Source: Acidiferrobacter thiooxydans (lineage in GTDB: Bacteria; Pseudomonadota; Gammaproteobacteria; Acidiferrobacterales; Acidiferrobacteraceae). From it: a stretch of 64,000 bases of DNA. The translations under genes and the position numbers were made by a program. Of the stretch, positions 35,910-44,700 are shown piece after piece. The notes beneath the pieces are model-generated. The model did no database searches. It saw only the letters and a list, made by a program, of their open reading frames with translations, and had not been told where the DNA came from. The number at the start of each line of letters is the position of its first letter. The first letter of the stretch is position 1. The stretch covers positions 310,001 to 374,000 of the forward strand of contig NZ_PSYR01000001.1 of the NCBI RefSeq assembly GCF_003333315.1. The letters run 5' to 3'.

Positions 35910-36653
35910 CTAGATCAGGGTCTTACCAATGATATAGGTTGCGATCGTTGCCAGGAACAGCCCCAGGGCGAGCTTGACGGTCTTTTCGGGCAGGTATCTA
36001 TGCAAGGCGCTGCCGGCAAAGGTGCCGAACACCGCGCTTGTGGCGAACACGGCCATGATCGGGTAGTTGATGGCGACGGTGGTGGCATAACCGGCGAACC
36101 CGGCCAGGGAGTTGGCGGTCACCGCCACGAGCGAGGTCCCGACGGCGCGTTTTACAGGCAGTCGCCATAGCAGGATCAAGGCTGGGACGATGAGAAAGCC
36201 GCCGCCGACACCCACGGTCCCCGCGAATGTCCCGATGCCAAGCCCATAGGCTGCAATGCGTATCGGATGGTCGGAGCTAAGGCTTGTCTCGTCGGCCCGC
36301 GTATCGCTAAACAGCAGCCGATGGGCCGAATAATACATGATGGTCGCAAACAGGGTCAGGTGAATGGCGGCGGGGATCAGCGCCCCTAGGCGCGCGCCCA
36401 GGTAGGCCCCGCCGATGCCGAAGAGCCCGAACAGGGCCGCCACGCGCAGATCGACCGCCCCGCGTCGCCAATAGTGGAAGGTCGCGATCGCGGCCGTCAT
36501 CGCGATGATGCCGAACGCCATGGCGATCGCGCTCCGTGCCGGCACGTGCAAGAGAAAGTGCAGGGTGGGCATGGCGATCAAGGTGCCGCCGCTGCCAAAA
36601 AGGCCCAGCAAGAGGCCGGTACTCATCCCTACGACCGCCGTCAGAATCTGCAT
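35910..36653 (-). CDS. TauE/SafE family anion permease
   Basis: 247 residues with about eight transmembrane segments in two repeated halves; the second begins G-T-F-A-G-T-V-G-V-G-G-G-F-L-I-V-P-A, the family hallmark, and the first has G-L-F-G-S-G-G-T-L. Members export or import sulfite, sulfoacetate, sulfide-derived anions or similar. It lies before the ArsR-rhodanese gene on the same strand with a 225-base gap; a co-regulated sulfur-detoxification pair is likely. The upstream region (36660-36716) is strikingly AT-rich and may hold the operator. Confidence 0.88.
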   Translation of the reverse strand: MQILTAVVGMSTGLLLGLFGSGGTLIAMPTLHFLLHVPARSAIAMAFGIIAMTAAIATFHYWRRGAVDLRVAALFGLFGIGGAYLGARLGALIPAAIHLTLFATIMYYSAHRLLFSDTRADETSLSSDHPIRIAAYGLGIGTFAGTVGVGGGFLIVPALILLWRLPVKRAVGTSLVAVTANSLAGFAGYATTVAINYPIMAVFATSAVFGTFAGSALHRYLPEKTVKLALGLFLATIATYIIGKTLI

Positions 36654-36871
36654 GTGTTCCCCAGATAAAATGAGCGGCCGCTAATATCATATTCAATTGT
36701 TAATTTGTATAGTATCTCCTTGGGGGAGGGCCCCTATCCCGGGCGGATGGGGCCTTTGCCGGAAAGACCGCCAAAACGGCCCTCTTGCCGCAGACTTAGC
36801 GTGAAAGAGACCGTGTCGGAAGCAAGCAGAACCCTGACCTGTGAGGGCCATGGGGTGAGGGGATGCGACGA

Positions 36872-38094
36872 TCAGGGGCCGACGGGTGCGATGAAGCCGT
36901 ACTTGGTCAGGGCCTTGATCCAGCGAGGCGCATTGCGTTGGACGGAAAGCGCTTCATAATCGGTGGTGGAATCCCGGTAATGCTCGCCCCGCTTCAGCAT
37001 GAAGAAGATTGTGCGCAGAATCTTGTGACCCGTAGCGATAATGGCGCGCTTATAGCCTCGCCGGATCACGAGAGACTGGAACTTCGTTTTGAACACCGAC
37101 GTGGTACGGCTCGCGGCATGGGCGAACTCGCAGAGTAACCGGCGGACATAGAGATTGCCCTTGCGGACCTGTCCCGATTTGCGCTTGCCTGCCGATTCGT
37201 TGTTGCCAGGACAAATGCCCACCCAGGAGGCCAGCCTATCCGCGCTGCCGAAGGCCTCCATGTCGGGGCCGATCTCGACCAACAACATGGCGGCGCCGAT
37301 GAGATCCACCCCCGGCAAGGTTTGCAGCAGCGCCAGGATATTGCGCTCGCTGGCCAGCCCGGCAAGCAGTCTGGCGTCGAAGCGGGCGATGCGCGCCTCG
37401 ATCTCCTCGATGTGATGCATCAGTTCCTCGAGCACGAAACCATGGCTTTCCGAGAGATCCCCCTGCAGGGCCTCGAAGATCTCCTCGCGGGAGGCCTTCA
37501 GTCGCGCGGAGGCCAATTTGATCACCTCATGAGACGGTTGCCCGGCGATGAGGGCCAAGACCTGGCACGGGCCGACTGGCCATGGAGATCGCTCACCACG
37601 ACGCCGAGACGGACACCGGAGTCGGCAAGCACCTTGTGCAGTCGATTCTTCTCCGAGGCGAGTTGACCGACGAGCTTCTGTCGTTGGCGGGCGATCAGGC
37701 GCAACTCGCGCAGCTTCGCCGGCGGGATGAACGATCCCCGCAGGAGGCCGGCACGGGCCAGAGTCGCGAGCCACTGGGCGTCACCCACGTCCGTCTTGCG
37801 TCCCGGGACGTTCTTTACATGCCGGGCATTGACCACCTGGGCGCGGATGTCGGCTGCCTCCAACGCCGCATACGGGCTCTTCCAATAGATCCCGGTGCTC
37901 TCCATCACCACGCAGTCGGGATGCAGCGAGGCCACCCACTCGGCCAAGGCCCGGCGATCCCGCTTGAATCCCCCGAACTGCCGTTGTTCCCTGCGCGTCG
38001 TGCCATCGGATTCCTCGATCAACGCACAGGCCGTGATCTGCGCCTGATGGACGTCGAGTCCGATGACGCGCTTGTACAGTGCGACCAATTCCAT
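36872..38094 (-). mobile_element. IS110-family transposase, split by a frameshift
   Basis: The N-terminal part (38094 to about 37570) has the DEDD RuvC-like domain: G-L-D-V-H-Q, V-V-M-E-S-T-G-I-Y-W and R-K-T-D-V-G-D-A-Q-W-L-A. The C-terminal part (about 37570 to 36872) is in another frame and has the Transposase_20 domain with L-P-G-V-D-L-I-G-A and the N-E-S-A-G-K-R serine region. The frames join near G-Q-S-A-R / V-L-A-L-I-A-G (37560-37580); one extra base would restore a 407-residue protein. AGGAGG precedes the start. It is probably inactive unless shifted. Exact element ends were not determined. Confidence 0.88.
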
Positions 38095-38593
38095 GCCTCC
38101 TCCTCCTGACTTATACTGAAAAAGCGGAAGGGGGCGGATGCCGGACCGGAATATGCCTGAAGACGACAAGTCGTCGACGGCCTGTTTAGCGTGCGCTCTC
38201 TAAGGAGGCAATCCGGGGTGCGAGTCCGTCCGGCGGGTCACGTTAAGCGCGGGGTCAAGCCGCCAAAGTCTTTTGCGACCTCTCCCCGCCACCTTCCGCC
38301 TGGAAGTCTCTTTCATCATCAGGGGTGGCGACAACCCCCCCCACCATGATCGTTATACCCGGCCTTGCCATGGGATTGGCCATCCCGTGAATGAAGGTCT
38401 CCCGGCCGGTGGGCCTCGCCGGTCCCCGGATCGGGGCGTCTACGGGGGCGGCCTGGGCCCGGTTGGCGCGCTGTGGGAGATGCACTAAGCTTACGGACCG
38501 GCCTGCATGCGCCGGAACTTGGATGATCTCCCTAGGTCTCATCCGCCGTGCCCGGTCGATCCAGCCGAGGATTTCCTTACGAGGGTAAACGCA
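38095..38593. other. Intergenic region after IS110, no gene seen
   Basis: About 500 bases between the transposase start and the small coiled protein. The part nearest the transposase may hold the non-coding end and guide (bridge) RNA of the element. No convincing frame or terminator was found in the rest. Confidence 0.4.
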
Positions 38594-38992
38594 ATGGACT
38601 ATCAGCAAGCCGAAAATCAATTGACGGTCGTACAGCAGCAGAATCAGGCGACCATGCAAAAGCTTCAGGCCCTGGCGCAGAAGTTCGCGACGGCCGCCCC
38701 CGATGCCACCACCGGGCGCGAGTGGGCGATGGATCTGCGCGAGGTGGCGATGATGATGCAAACCCAGGCCCAAAGCACCACCACGCTCATCCAGCAGATG
38801 GCCCAATATATCCAACAGCTGGAGGGCGCCCTGGCCACGCACCCCAATGCCCCGATGCAGCCGACGGGGTGGGCCAATCAGCCGTCGCAGGCCGGCGGCG
38901 GCTTCATGGGTTCCCTGATGAGCGGTCTTGGTATGGGCGCGGGCTTTGCGGTCGCAGATGATGTCGTAAGCGACCTTTTCAACCTCTTCTAA
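38594..38992 (+). CDS. Small Gln-rich hypothetical protein with Gly-rich hydrophobic C-terminus
   Basis: 132 residues: a helical Gln/Met-rich N-terminal half (about 1-80) with coiled-coil character, a Pro/Asn linker, and a C-terminal [18 protein letters not shown] segment ending L-F-N-L-F. That tail recalls DUF2076-like proteins, but no firm family match can be claimed. GAGGGT lies 8 bases before the ATG at 38594. Overlaps the end of argH by 4 bases, convergently. Confidence 0.65.
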   Translation: MDYQQAENQLTVVQQQNQATMQKLQALAQKFATAAPDATTGREWAMDLREVAMMMQTQAQSTTTLIQQMAQYIQQLEGALATHPNAPMQPTGWANQPSQAGGGFMGSLMSGLGMGAGFAVADDVVSDLFNLF

Positions 38993-40401
38993 CCCGCACT
39001 CCGAAGGGCGAGGTCCGCGAGGCGCTGGCGGCCGCGCGCGGCCGCTTCCAGGACTTGGCGGGGGGCTGTGCCCCCCCAATGGTCGCGTGCGGCGAGCGAT
39101 CCCTCCAAGGTGAGCACCGGGAAGATATCGTCCTCGATCAAGGGCGAACAGGTCTTGAGCGCCGCAAGCGGCAGATCCGCCAGGTCCACACCCTGATCTA
39201 TGGCCAGTCGCACGGCGCGCCCCGCTGCCTCATGGGCATCACGAAACGGCAGGCCCCGCCGCACCAGATAATCCGCAAGATCGGTGGCGGTCGGATAGCC
39301 GCGTAGCGCCTCGCGGCGCATGCGCTCGCGATGAAAGGTGGTCGCCGGCAAAAGCTCGGTGAGCGCGCGCAGGCAGTCGCGCACGGTATCGAGGGTATCG
39401 AACAGTGGTTCCTTGTCTTCCTGGTTGTCCTTGTTATAGGCGAGCGGCTGGCCCTTCATAAGCACGAGCAGGGCTGTGAGATGTCCTATGACACGCCCGC
39501 TCTTGCCGCGCAACAGCTCCGGGACATCCGGGTTCTTCTTTTGGGGCATGATCGACGAGCCGGTGCAAAAGCCGTCGCCCAACTCTATGAAACCGAACTG
39601 CGGCGTGGACCACAGTACGAGTTCCTCGGCAATGCGCGACAGGTGGATCATGATCAAGGCCGCTGCCGCCGTGAACTCTATGACAAAGTCGCGATCGGAG
39701 ACCGCATCCAGGGAATTCTCGGCCGGCCGTGCAAAGCCCAAGGCCTGGGCGGTCATCTGCCGGTCGATCGGAAAGCTCGTGCCGGCCAGCGCCCCGGCCC
39801 CGAGCGGCATGACATTGACGCGCCCCCGGGCATCGATCAGGCGCTCGCTATCGCGCAGGATCATCTCGAACCACGCCAGGATATGGTGGCCCAGGGTCAC
39901 CGGCTGGGCCACCTGGAGATGGGTGAAGCCGGGCATGATGGTCTCGGCCTCGCGCTCGGCCAGCATCAGAAACACGCCGCCCAGACGTTGCAATTGCCCG
40001 ATGAGGCTGTCGATACCGTCGCGCAGGTAGAGCCGCACGGCGGTCGCGACCTGGTCGTTGCGGGAGCGCGCGGTGTGCAGCTTTTTGCCGACCTCGCCGA
40101 TGCGCTCGATAAGGGCCGCCTCGATGTTCATGTGTACGTCCTCGCGGCCCACCGACCACGGAAAGCGGCCCTCGTCGATCTCTTTTTCGATGGCCGCGAG
40201 CCCTTCTGCGATGAGCGCCGCCTCACGCTCCTCGATGATGCCCACCGCGGCGAGCATGCGGGCATGCGCGACGGAGCCGCGAATATCGTGACGGTAGAGC
40301 CTGTGATCAAATCCGACCGAGGCCGTGAAGGCCTCGACGAAGGCATCGGTAGGTACGGTGAAACGGCCTTTCCAGGCCTTGTCGGGAGAGGACATGGGCA
40401 T
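38989..40401 (-). CDS. argH: Argininosuccinate lyase ArgH
   Basis: 470 residues. The fumarase/aspartase signature [12 protein letters not shown] is at 281-292, with the catalytic Ser in [11 protein letters not shown] at 110-117 and G-F-T-H-L-Q at 158-163 are further active-site blocks. It cleaves argininosuccinate to arginine and fumarate, the last step of arginine synthesis. Start is 40401 or 40395 (both ATG); neither has a strong ribosome site. Divergent from algZ with a candidate small RNA between. argB lies at the window end. Confidence 0.96.
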   Translation of the reverse strand: MPMSSPDKAWKGRFTVPTDAFVEAFTASVGFDHRLYRHDIRGSVAHARMLAAVGIIEEREAALIAEGLAAIEKEIDEGRFPWSVGREDVHMNIEAALIERIGEVGKKLHTARSRNDQVATAVRLYLRDGIDSLIGQLQRLGGVFLMLAEREAETIMPGFTHLQVAQPVTLGHHILAWFEMILRDSERLIDARGRVNVMPLGAGALAGTSFPIDRQMTAQALGFARPAENSLDAVSDRDFVIEFTAAAALIMIHLSRIAEELVLWSTPQFGFIELGDGFCTGSSIMPQKKNPDVPELLRGKSGRVIGHLTALLVLMKGQPLAYNKDNQEDKEPLFDTLDTVRDCLRALTELLPATTFHRERMRREALRGYPTATDLADYLVRRGLPFRDAHEAAGRAVRLAIDQGVDLADLPLAALKTCSPLIEDDIFPVLTLEGSLAARDHWGGTAPRQVLEAAARGRQRLADLALRSAG

Positions 40402-40545
40402 GCTCGATGGATGGAGAATAGCGCCCATGGTACCGAAGCGCGGGGCTGCCGTTAAGGGCGGTTGCGCGTCACCATTTGTCCGTCGACGCGTTCCGATCAT
40501 CGGTGCCGGGTTGAGGGCCGGGGACGGTTGGGCTAATGTTGAGTC

Positions 40546-40640
40546 CGTAGTGTCCGGGCTGGACTCTCCTTATGCACCCCCACCCCGAAATGCCAGCCCG
40601 GAATTGTCACGCCCCGAGCCCTGCTCGGGGCGCCTTTTTC
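40546..40640 (+). ncRNA. Candidate small RNA with C-rich loop
   Basis: A perfect 9-bp stem, CCGGGCTGG (40554-40562) with CCAGCCCGG (40593-40601), closes a 30-base loop that contains ACTCTCCTTA and a CCCCCACCCC run, both able to pair with Shine-Dalgarno sequences. A strong Rho-independent terminator follows. Upstream, TTGAGG (40511-40516) and TAATGT (40534-40539) are 17 bases apart, placing a start near 40546. No open frame fits. It could instead be a leader of algZ, which begins at 40713. The 5' end is approximate. Confidence 0.6.
40610..40638 (+). terminator. Rho-independent terminator
   Basis: CGCCCCGAG (40610-40618), loop CCCTG, CTCGGGGCG (40624-40632), then CCTTTTT. It acts on plus-strand transcripts, yet the nearest upstream gene argH is on the minus strand, so it must end an independent short transcript or attenuate algZ. 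Confidence 0.85.
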
Positions 40641-40712
40641 CTGGTAGTCTTAGGAACACTCCGATCGCCACGGATCGCTATCTCCCCTCATTTCATTCTG
40701 TTTTAGGTGACC

Positions 40713-41792
40713 ATGAAGGACTCGACGAGTTACTTTCTGCCGGATTTCAGTTCCCTTGCGATTGCCGCCAAGGTGCTGTTTATGGCCGAGGTCATCGCCG
40801 TAATATTTACCATTGCCTCGAGCGACAGCTTCGCGCCCGCGGACCTGCGCCGTTTTGCGTTCCTCTCGGCCTATACCCTGATCGTAGCCCTGGTAAGCCT
40901 TGGCCTGCTCAGGATCGTGAACCGCGGCCTGCGTCAGTTATCAGCGATCGTGGGATCCCTGGTCGTGATTGCACTCATGTTGGTGGCGGTGGTGGCAGTC
41001 ACCGAAGGTCTCATAAACGGTCTCTACGCGCTCGGCGTGATCGCGACCCGTTCACCGGCCTGGCAGCTCACGATGCTAGTCCATAGCGTGCTGATCGGTA
41101 CCGTGGTCATGCTTCTTGGCCTGCGCTACCTGTTCGTATCCCATAAGGCCCAGATCGATGCCAAGCTGGAGCAGGAGGCGCGCATACAGGCCCTGCAGTC
41201 GCGCATCCGCCCGCATTTTCTTTTCAACAGCATGAACAGTATCGCAAGTCTCACGCGCAGTGACCCGGCTCGCGCCGAGGCCGCGCTTCAGGACCTCGCG
41301 GATCTGTTCCGGGTGCTGCTCGCCGATGCCCGCAAGCTCGTGCCGATCAGCGCCGAGCAGGAGATATCCCGCCAATACCTCGAGATCGAAAAGTTGCGGC
41401 TGGGTGATCGCCTTCAGGTCCAGTGGACCGTCAGCAACGTGCCGCGCAACGCCCTCATCCCAACGCTGACCTTGCAGCCGCTGCTGGAAAACGCCATATA
41501 TCACGGTATCGAGCCGCGCTTTGGCGGAGGCACGGTGAAGATCGAGTTATGGGGGGACCAGTCCGATACCTTGAACGTGCTCATCAGTAATCCGATACCG
41601 GAGGTGCGCAAGCATGCTCATGGGCGTGGCAATAAGATCGCCATGGACAATATCCGCCAAAGACTCGCCTCGCATTTTCAGGACGCGGCGAGCTTGCAAA
41701 CCTTCGAGGAAGGCGATCAATATCACGTCAAAATAAAAATGCCAATTGTCAGAAATCAGGGGGATCGATTCTTAGCGGAGAGTTCACGATGA
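40713..41792 (+). CDS. algZ: Sensor histidine kinase of the LytS/AlgZ type
   Basis: 359 residues: four N-terminal transmembrane segments (about 15-140), then the His_kinase domain with R-I-R-P-H-F-L-F-N-S-M-N-S-I (the phosphorylated His) and a C-terminal ATPase with L-Q-P-L-L-E-N-A-I-Y-H-G-I (N box). It lacks the classical dimerisation helix pair, as in AlgZ/FimS. It is paired with algR just downstream and sits beside argH as in Pseudomonas. In Pseudomonas the pair controls alginate, twitching and virulence; the targets here are unknown. Confidence 0.88.
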   Translation: MKDSTSYFLPDFSSLAIAAKVLFMAEVIAVIFTIASSDSFAPADLRRFAFLSAYTLIVALVSLGLLRIVNRGLRQLSAIVGSLVVIALMLVAVVAVTEGLINGLYALGVIATRSPAWQLTMLVHSVLIGTVVMLLGLRYLFVSHKAQIDAKLEQEARIQALQSRIRPHFLFNSMNSIASLTRSDPARAEAALQDLADLFRVLLADARKLVPISAEQEISRQYLEIEKLRLGDRLQVQWTVSNVPRNALIPTLTLQPLLENAIYHGIEPRFGGGTVKIELWGDQSDTLNVLISNPIPEVRKHAHGRGNKIAMDNIRQRLASHFQDAASLQTFEEGDQYHVKIKMPIVRNQGDRFLAESSR

Positions 41793-41830
41793 GAGAGACA
41801 GGGGCACCGGCCGAACAAAGGAGGGACACA

Positions 41831-42562
41831 ATGAAGGTCCTGATCGTAGACGACGAGAAACTGGCGCGCGACAGGTTGCGGGAGATGGTGGGGGAGATCG
41901 GCGAGCATACGGTCGTGGGCGAGGCCATGAACGGCAGCGAGGCCATCGCCCAGACCGAGCGCCTGAATCCCGACGTGCTGCTCATGGACATTCGCATGCC
42001 CGGCATGGATGGCCTGGAAGCGGCCATGCACCTCATGGGCCTCGATACCCCGCCGGGCGTGATCTTCACCACCGCTTACGACCAGCACGCCTTGGATGCC
42101 TTCGAGGTCAATGCCGTCGACTATCTGTTGAAGCCGATCCGCAAGGATCGCCTAGCGAAGGCCTTGAGTAAGGCCGGCAAGCTCACCTTGCAGCAACTCC
42201 AGGACTTGAACCAGGCGCAGGAATCCCCGGTGGTGCGCACCCATCTGAGCGTACACCTGCGCGGCAACATCCGCCTGGTCCCGGTCCAGGACGTCTTGTA
42301 TTTCCTGGCCGACAACAAATACGTGACGGTACGCACCGCCACCGAGGAGCATTTGATCGAGGACTCGCTTGTGAACCTCGAACGCGAGTTCGGCGAGAGC
42401 TTTCTGCGCATCCACAGGAATGCCTTGGTCGCCACCCCCCACATCAGTGGCATCGAAAAGGATACGAGCGGCACCTGGCACGTCACTCTCAAGGGCCTCG
42501 ACAAGCGGCTCGCGGTGAGTCGCCGGCATGCCGCCGCGGTGCGCCGCTGGGCGCGCCGCTAG
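41831..42562 (+). CDS. algR: LytTR response regulator of the AlgR type
   Basis: 243 residues. Receiver domain (1-120) with D-D-E at 7-9, phospho-acceptor Asp in L-L-M-D-I-R-M-P near 54, T-T-A-Y and the L-K-P-I lysine. The C-terminal LytTR DNA-binding domain (about 140-240) has L-Y-F-L-A-D-N-K-Y-V-T-V and F-L-R-I-H-R-N. AAAGGAGGG precedes the start at 41831; an in-frame ATG at 41789 is weaker. Direct partner of the upstream kinase. Confidence 0.92.
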   Translation: MKVLIVDDEKLARDRLREMVGEIGEHTVVGEAMNGSEAIAQTERLNPDVLLMDIRMPGMDGLEAAMHLMGLDTPPGVIFTTAYDQHALDAFEVNAVDYLLKPIRKDRLAKALSKAGKLTLQQLQDLNQAQESPVVRTHLSVHLRGNIRLVPVQDVLYFLADNKYVTVRTATEEHLIEDSLVNLEREFGESFLRIHRNALVATPHISGIEKDTSGTWHVTLKGLDKRLAVSRRHAAAVRRWARR

Positions 42563-42566
42563 CGGT

Positions 42567-43082
42567 TCACCGGCGCCATAGGGCGGCAAGCGGCCGCTCC
42601 GCGCAGGCCTCGGGAGGGAGTGGTAGCCGGTGGCGGCGGATGTCGTCCACGGCCTCCGCGACGCGTGCGAAATCCTGCTGCAGCCGCCAATAGACTCGTG
42701 CCCGTCCGCTGTTTCTTTCGAGGTCGGCGGTCTGGGCAAAGGCGCTGCGCCCATGGTCGGCGTAGTACGACAATTGCCCGCGCGAGCGCAGGCGTTCGCG
42801 AAAGAAGCCGCTCATAAAAAGCGCATACTCGGCGAGATGACGCACGATGACTATCTCGCGGGCGCGGTCCTCGTCCTGTGCGGCCCGTTGTTCGGCGAGG
42901 AACTGTACGAGGGTGCTAAGCGGGCGTTGTTCATGGTCATAGAGGGGGTAGAGGGCATCTGTGTGCGCAAAACGGGTGAGTAGGTCGCTGACATAAGCCA
43001 CGGTTTCCGGTTCCCCGAGGCCCGCCCGTTTAAAGCCATATTGAATGTGGCGATGAAAGAACTGATAGAGAGTCGGCGTCAC
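42567..43082 (-). CDS. Conserved hypothetical helical protein
   Basis: 171 residues, almost entirely helical and soluble, with R-H-L-A-E-Y-A-L-F-M-S-G-F-F in the middle and several conserved-looking Tyr/His positions. No family recognised. The GTG at 43082 is chosen because AGGAGG lies 5 bases upstream; another in-frame GTG at 43088 overlaps that site. Convergent with algR, four bases apart. Confidence 0.75.
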   Translation of the reverse strand: MTPTLYQFFHRHIQYGFKRAGLGEPETVAYVSDLLTRFAHTDALYPLYDHEQRPLSTLVQFLAEQRAAQDEDRAREIVIVRHLAEYALFMSGFFRERLRSRGQLSYYADHGRSAFAQTADLERNSGRARVYWRLQQDFARVAEAVDDIRRHRLPLPPEACAERPLAALWRR

Positions 43083-43112
43083 GATCACCTCCTAACACGA
43101 TCCCTTGTCCGT

Positions 43113-43140
43113 ATTATAGTGGGCGTTAACGCCAGCGGAA
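43113..43140 (-). promoter_or_regulatory. Promoter with palindrome for the hypothetical gene
   Basis: On the minus strand a perfect TATAAT (43118-43113) lies 31 bases before the GTG start. A 12-bp palindrome GGCGTTAACGCC (43122-43133) fills the spacer toward a weak -35 (TTCCGC, 43140-43135). Its position suggests an operator for a repressor. Confidence 0.5.
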
Positions 43141-43223
43141 GATCCGCGACGACCCGCCGGGATCGTGCGCCGCAGGTGCTAGACTTCGGGGGCGCGGCGT
43201 GTCAAGGGGGCAGGGAGCGCAGC

Positions 43224-44159
43224 ATGGTACGGCCGCTATCCGTCAGTATCGTCATGCCGGCCTACAGGGCTGAGGCCAGCATAGGCGCGGCCGTGCGTTC
43301 GGTCCTGGCGCAGACCTACCCGCACTGGGAATTGATCGTAGTGGCCGATGACGGGGTCGACTACCAGACGTTGTTGCCCGCCGACCGGCGCCTCACGCTG
43401 GCATACACCGGGGCCTGGGGTTCGGGTCCATCGGCTGCCCGTAACCGTGGCCTCGATGCCGCCCGCCACCCGCTGGTCACGTTTCTCGACAGCGATGACG
43501 TCTGGTATCCAGACAAGCTGTCTATTCTTGTCCCTTTGGCCCGCGCGCACGGTATCGCGCTTGGGAACACGCGGTTTTGTGAGTATCCTGGTCCCGGTTA
43601 CGATGCACACTGTTGGCAGGATCCGGTCGAGGGGTACCACGACTGGCTATTCTTTGCGTGCGTGAGCGAGAGTCTCTGGCCGGTATACCAGCGGGCGGTC
43701 GTCGGCCGCACGCGCTTTCCCGAATGTCTCAGGTTTGCCGAAGACGCCGTTTTTACCTTGTCGATTATGGCCCGCCACGGCGGCGCTTATCTTTATCCAC
43801 AGCCCTTGCACGAGTATCGTTTGCGTCCGGGGACGCTGTCGCGGTCGCGGGATGCGGTGCGGCGCGCCGACGAGGCCTACGACTGGATTTTGTCGGTGCT
43901 GCGCGCCGGCGACCGGCTCTCGTTTCCGGCCGAGGCAGTGGGTTCGGCGATCGCGGTTTTCGAGAGACGCCGGGCGCTCAACCGCGCGTTCCCGGCGAGC
44001 GGCATGCGGTACTTTCAGGAGTTCGAGACAAGTATGCGGGCCCGTAGGACACGCGGGGGCGTGGCGGGCGATGAGGCGATGCGCGAGCCCGCGGCGGATG
44101 CCGGCGGCCTTGCGCGATACGACCGAGGAGGTGACAGTGACAGCAACGGTATTGGATGA
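43224..44159 (+). CDS. Family 2 glycosyltransferase
   Basis: 311 residues. GT-A fold start S-I-V-M-P-A-Y-R-A-E, A-A-R-N-R-G-L-D-A-A-R and the L-D-S-D-D-V-W metal-binding motif (about 90-96), typical of GT2. E-D-A-V-F near 172-176 could hold the catalytic base. No transmembrane helix; cytoplasmic. Sugar and acceptor unknown. GGGAG precedes the ATG. Its end overlaps the isochorismatase-like gene by 23 bases, and the MFS gene follows, so the three are co-transcribed. Confidence 0.88.
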   Translation: MVRPLSVSIVMPAYRAEASIGAAVRSVLAQTYPHWELIVVADDGVDYQTLLPADRRLTLAYTGAWGSGPSAARNRGLDAARHPLVTFLDSDDVWYPDKLSILVPLARAHGIALGNTRFCEYPGPGYDAHCWQDPVEGYHDWLFFACVSESLWPVYQRAVVGRTRFPECLRFAEDAVFTLSIMARHGGAYLYPQPLHEYRLRPGTLSRSRDAVRRADEAYDWILSVLRAGDRLSFPAEAVGSAIAVFERRRALNRAFPASGMRYFQEFETSMRARRTRGGVAGDEAMREPAADAGGLARYDRGGDSDSNGIG

Positions 44160-44700
44160 GCATACGGCGCTCATCGTGATTGATCTGCAAAAGGGCATCG
44201 TCGCGCAACCGATGGTGCATCCCACGGACGTTGTGGTGGCGCGTGCCGCGCAGCTCGCGGCGGCCTTCCGGGCGCATGCCTTGCCGGTGGTGCTCGTCAC
44301 CGTTCACGGCGGGGCCCCGGGCCGGAGCGAACAGACGCGAAATTTGGCCGACCTGCCGCGCGACTGGGACGAACTGGCGCCCGGGCTCTTGCCGCAGGCC
44401 GGCGATTATCGCATCGGCAAGCGGACATGGGGGGCCTTTACCGCGACTGGCCTCGAGGGCCTTTTGCGCGCGCACAGGGTCACCCAGGTGGTGATCGCGG
44501 GCATCGCCACCAGCATCGGTGTCGAATCCACCGCCCGTCAGGCCCACGAGCTCGGCTTTCACGTCACGCTCGCCTGCGACGCCATGACCGACTTCAGCGC
44601 TGAGGCCCACGACCACAGTGTGAAACGAATCTTTCCGCGTTTGGGAGAGACGGCCACCACCGACGAGATCGTGGCGTTGCTCGCTCGGCGCGCTCAGTGA
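44137..44700 (+). CDS. Isochorismatase-fold hydrolase lacking the nucleophilic Cys
   Basis: 187 residues. The catalytic Asp is in V-I-D-L-Q-K-G, the Lys in R-I-G-K-R-T-W, and the helix T-S-I-G-V-E-S-T-A-R-Q-A follows. In cysteine hydrolases (nicotinamidase type) the G of I-G-V is Cys; here it is Gly, as in true isochorismatases such as EntB and PhzD. So it is not a standard amidase and may act on a vinyl ether or be non-catalytic. AGGAGG precedes the GTG at 44137; a second GTG at 44131 is in frame. Overlaps both neighbours. Confidence 0.85.
   Translation: MTATVLDEHTALIVIDLQKGIVAQPMVHPTDVVVARAAQLAAAFRAHALPVVLVTVHGGAPGRSEQTRNLADLPRDWDELAPGLLPQAGDYRIGKRTWGAFTATGLEGLLRAHRVTQVVIAGIATSIGVESTARQAHELGFHVTLACDAMTDFSAEAHDHSVKRIFPRLGETATTDEIVALLARRAQ

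Noticed and set aside
38185-38245. tRNA-like T-arm (GGTGCGAGTCC) after the IS110 transposase
   Set aside because: The flanking bases do not form an acceptor stem or anticodon arm, and the T-loop deviates from consensus.
38255-39079. Long minus-strand open frame (about 270 codons) opposite the small coiled protein
   Set aside because: It covers the argH end and the antisense of the better-supported plus-strand gene, and has no ribosome site or domain.
39331-40455. 374-codon plus-strand frame opposite argH
   Set aside because: Antisense shadow of a firmly identified enzyme gene.
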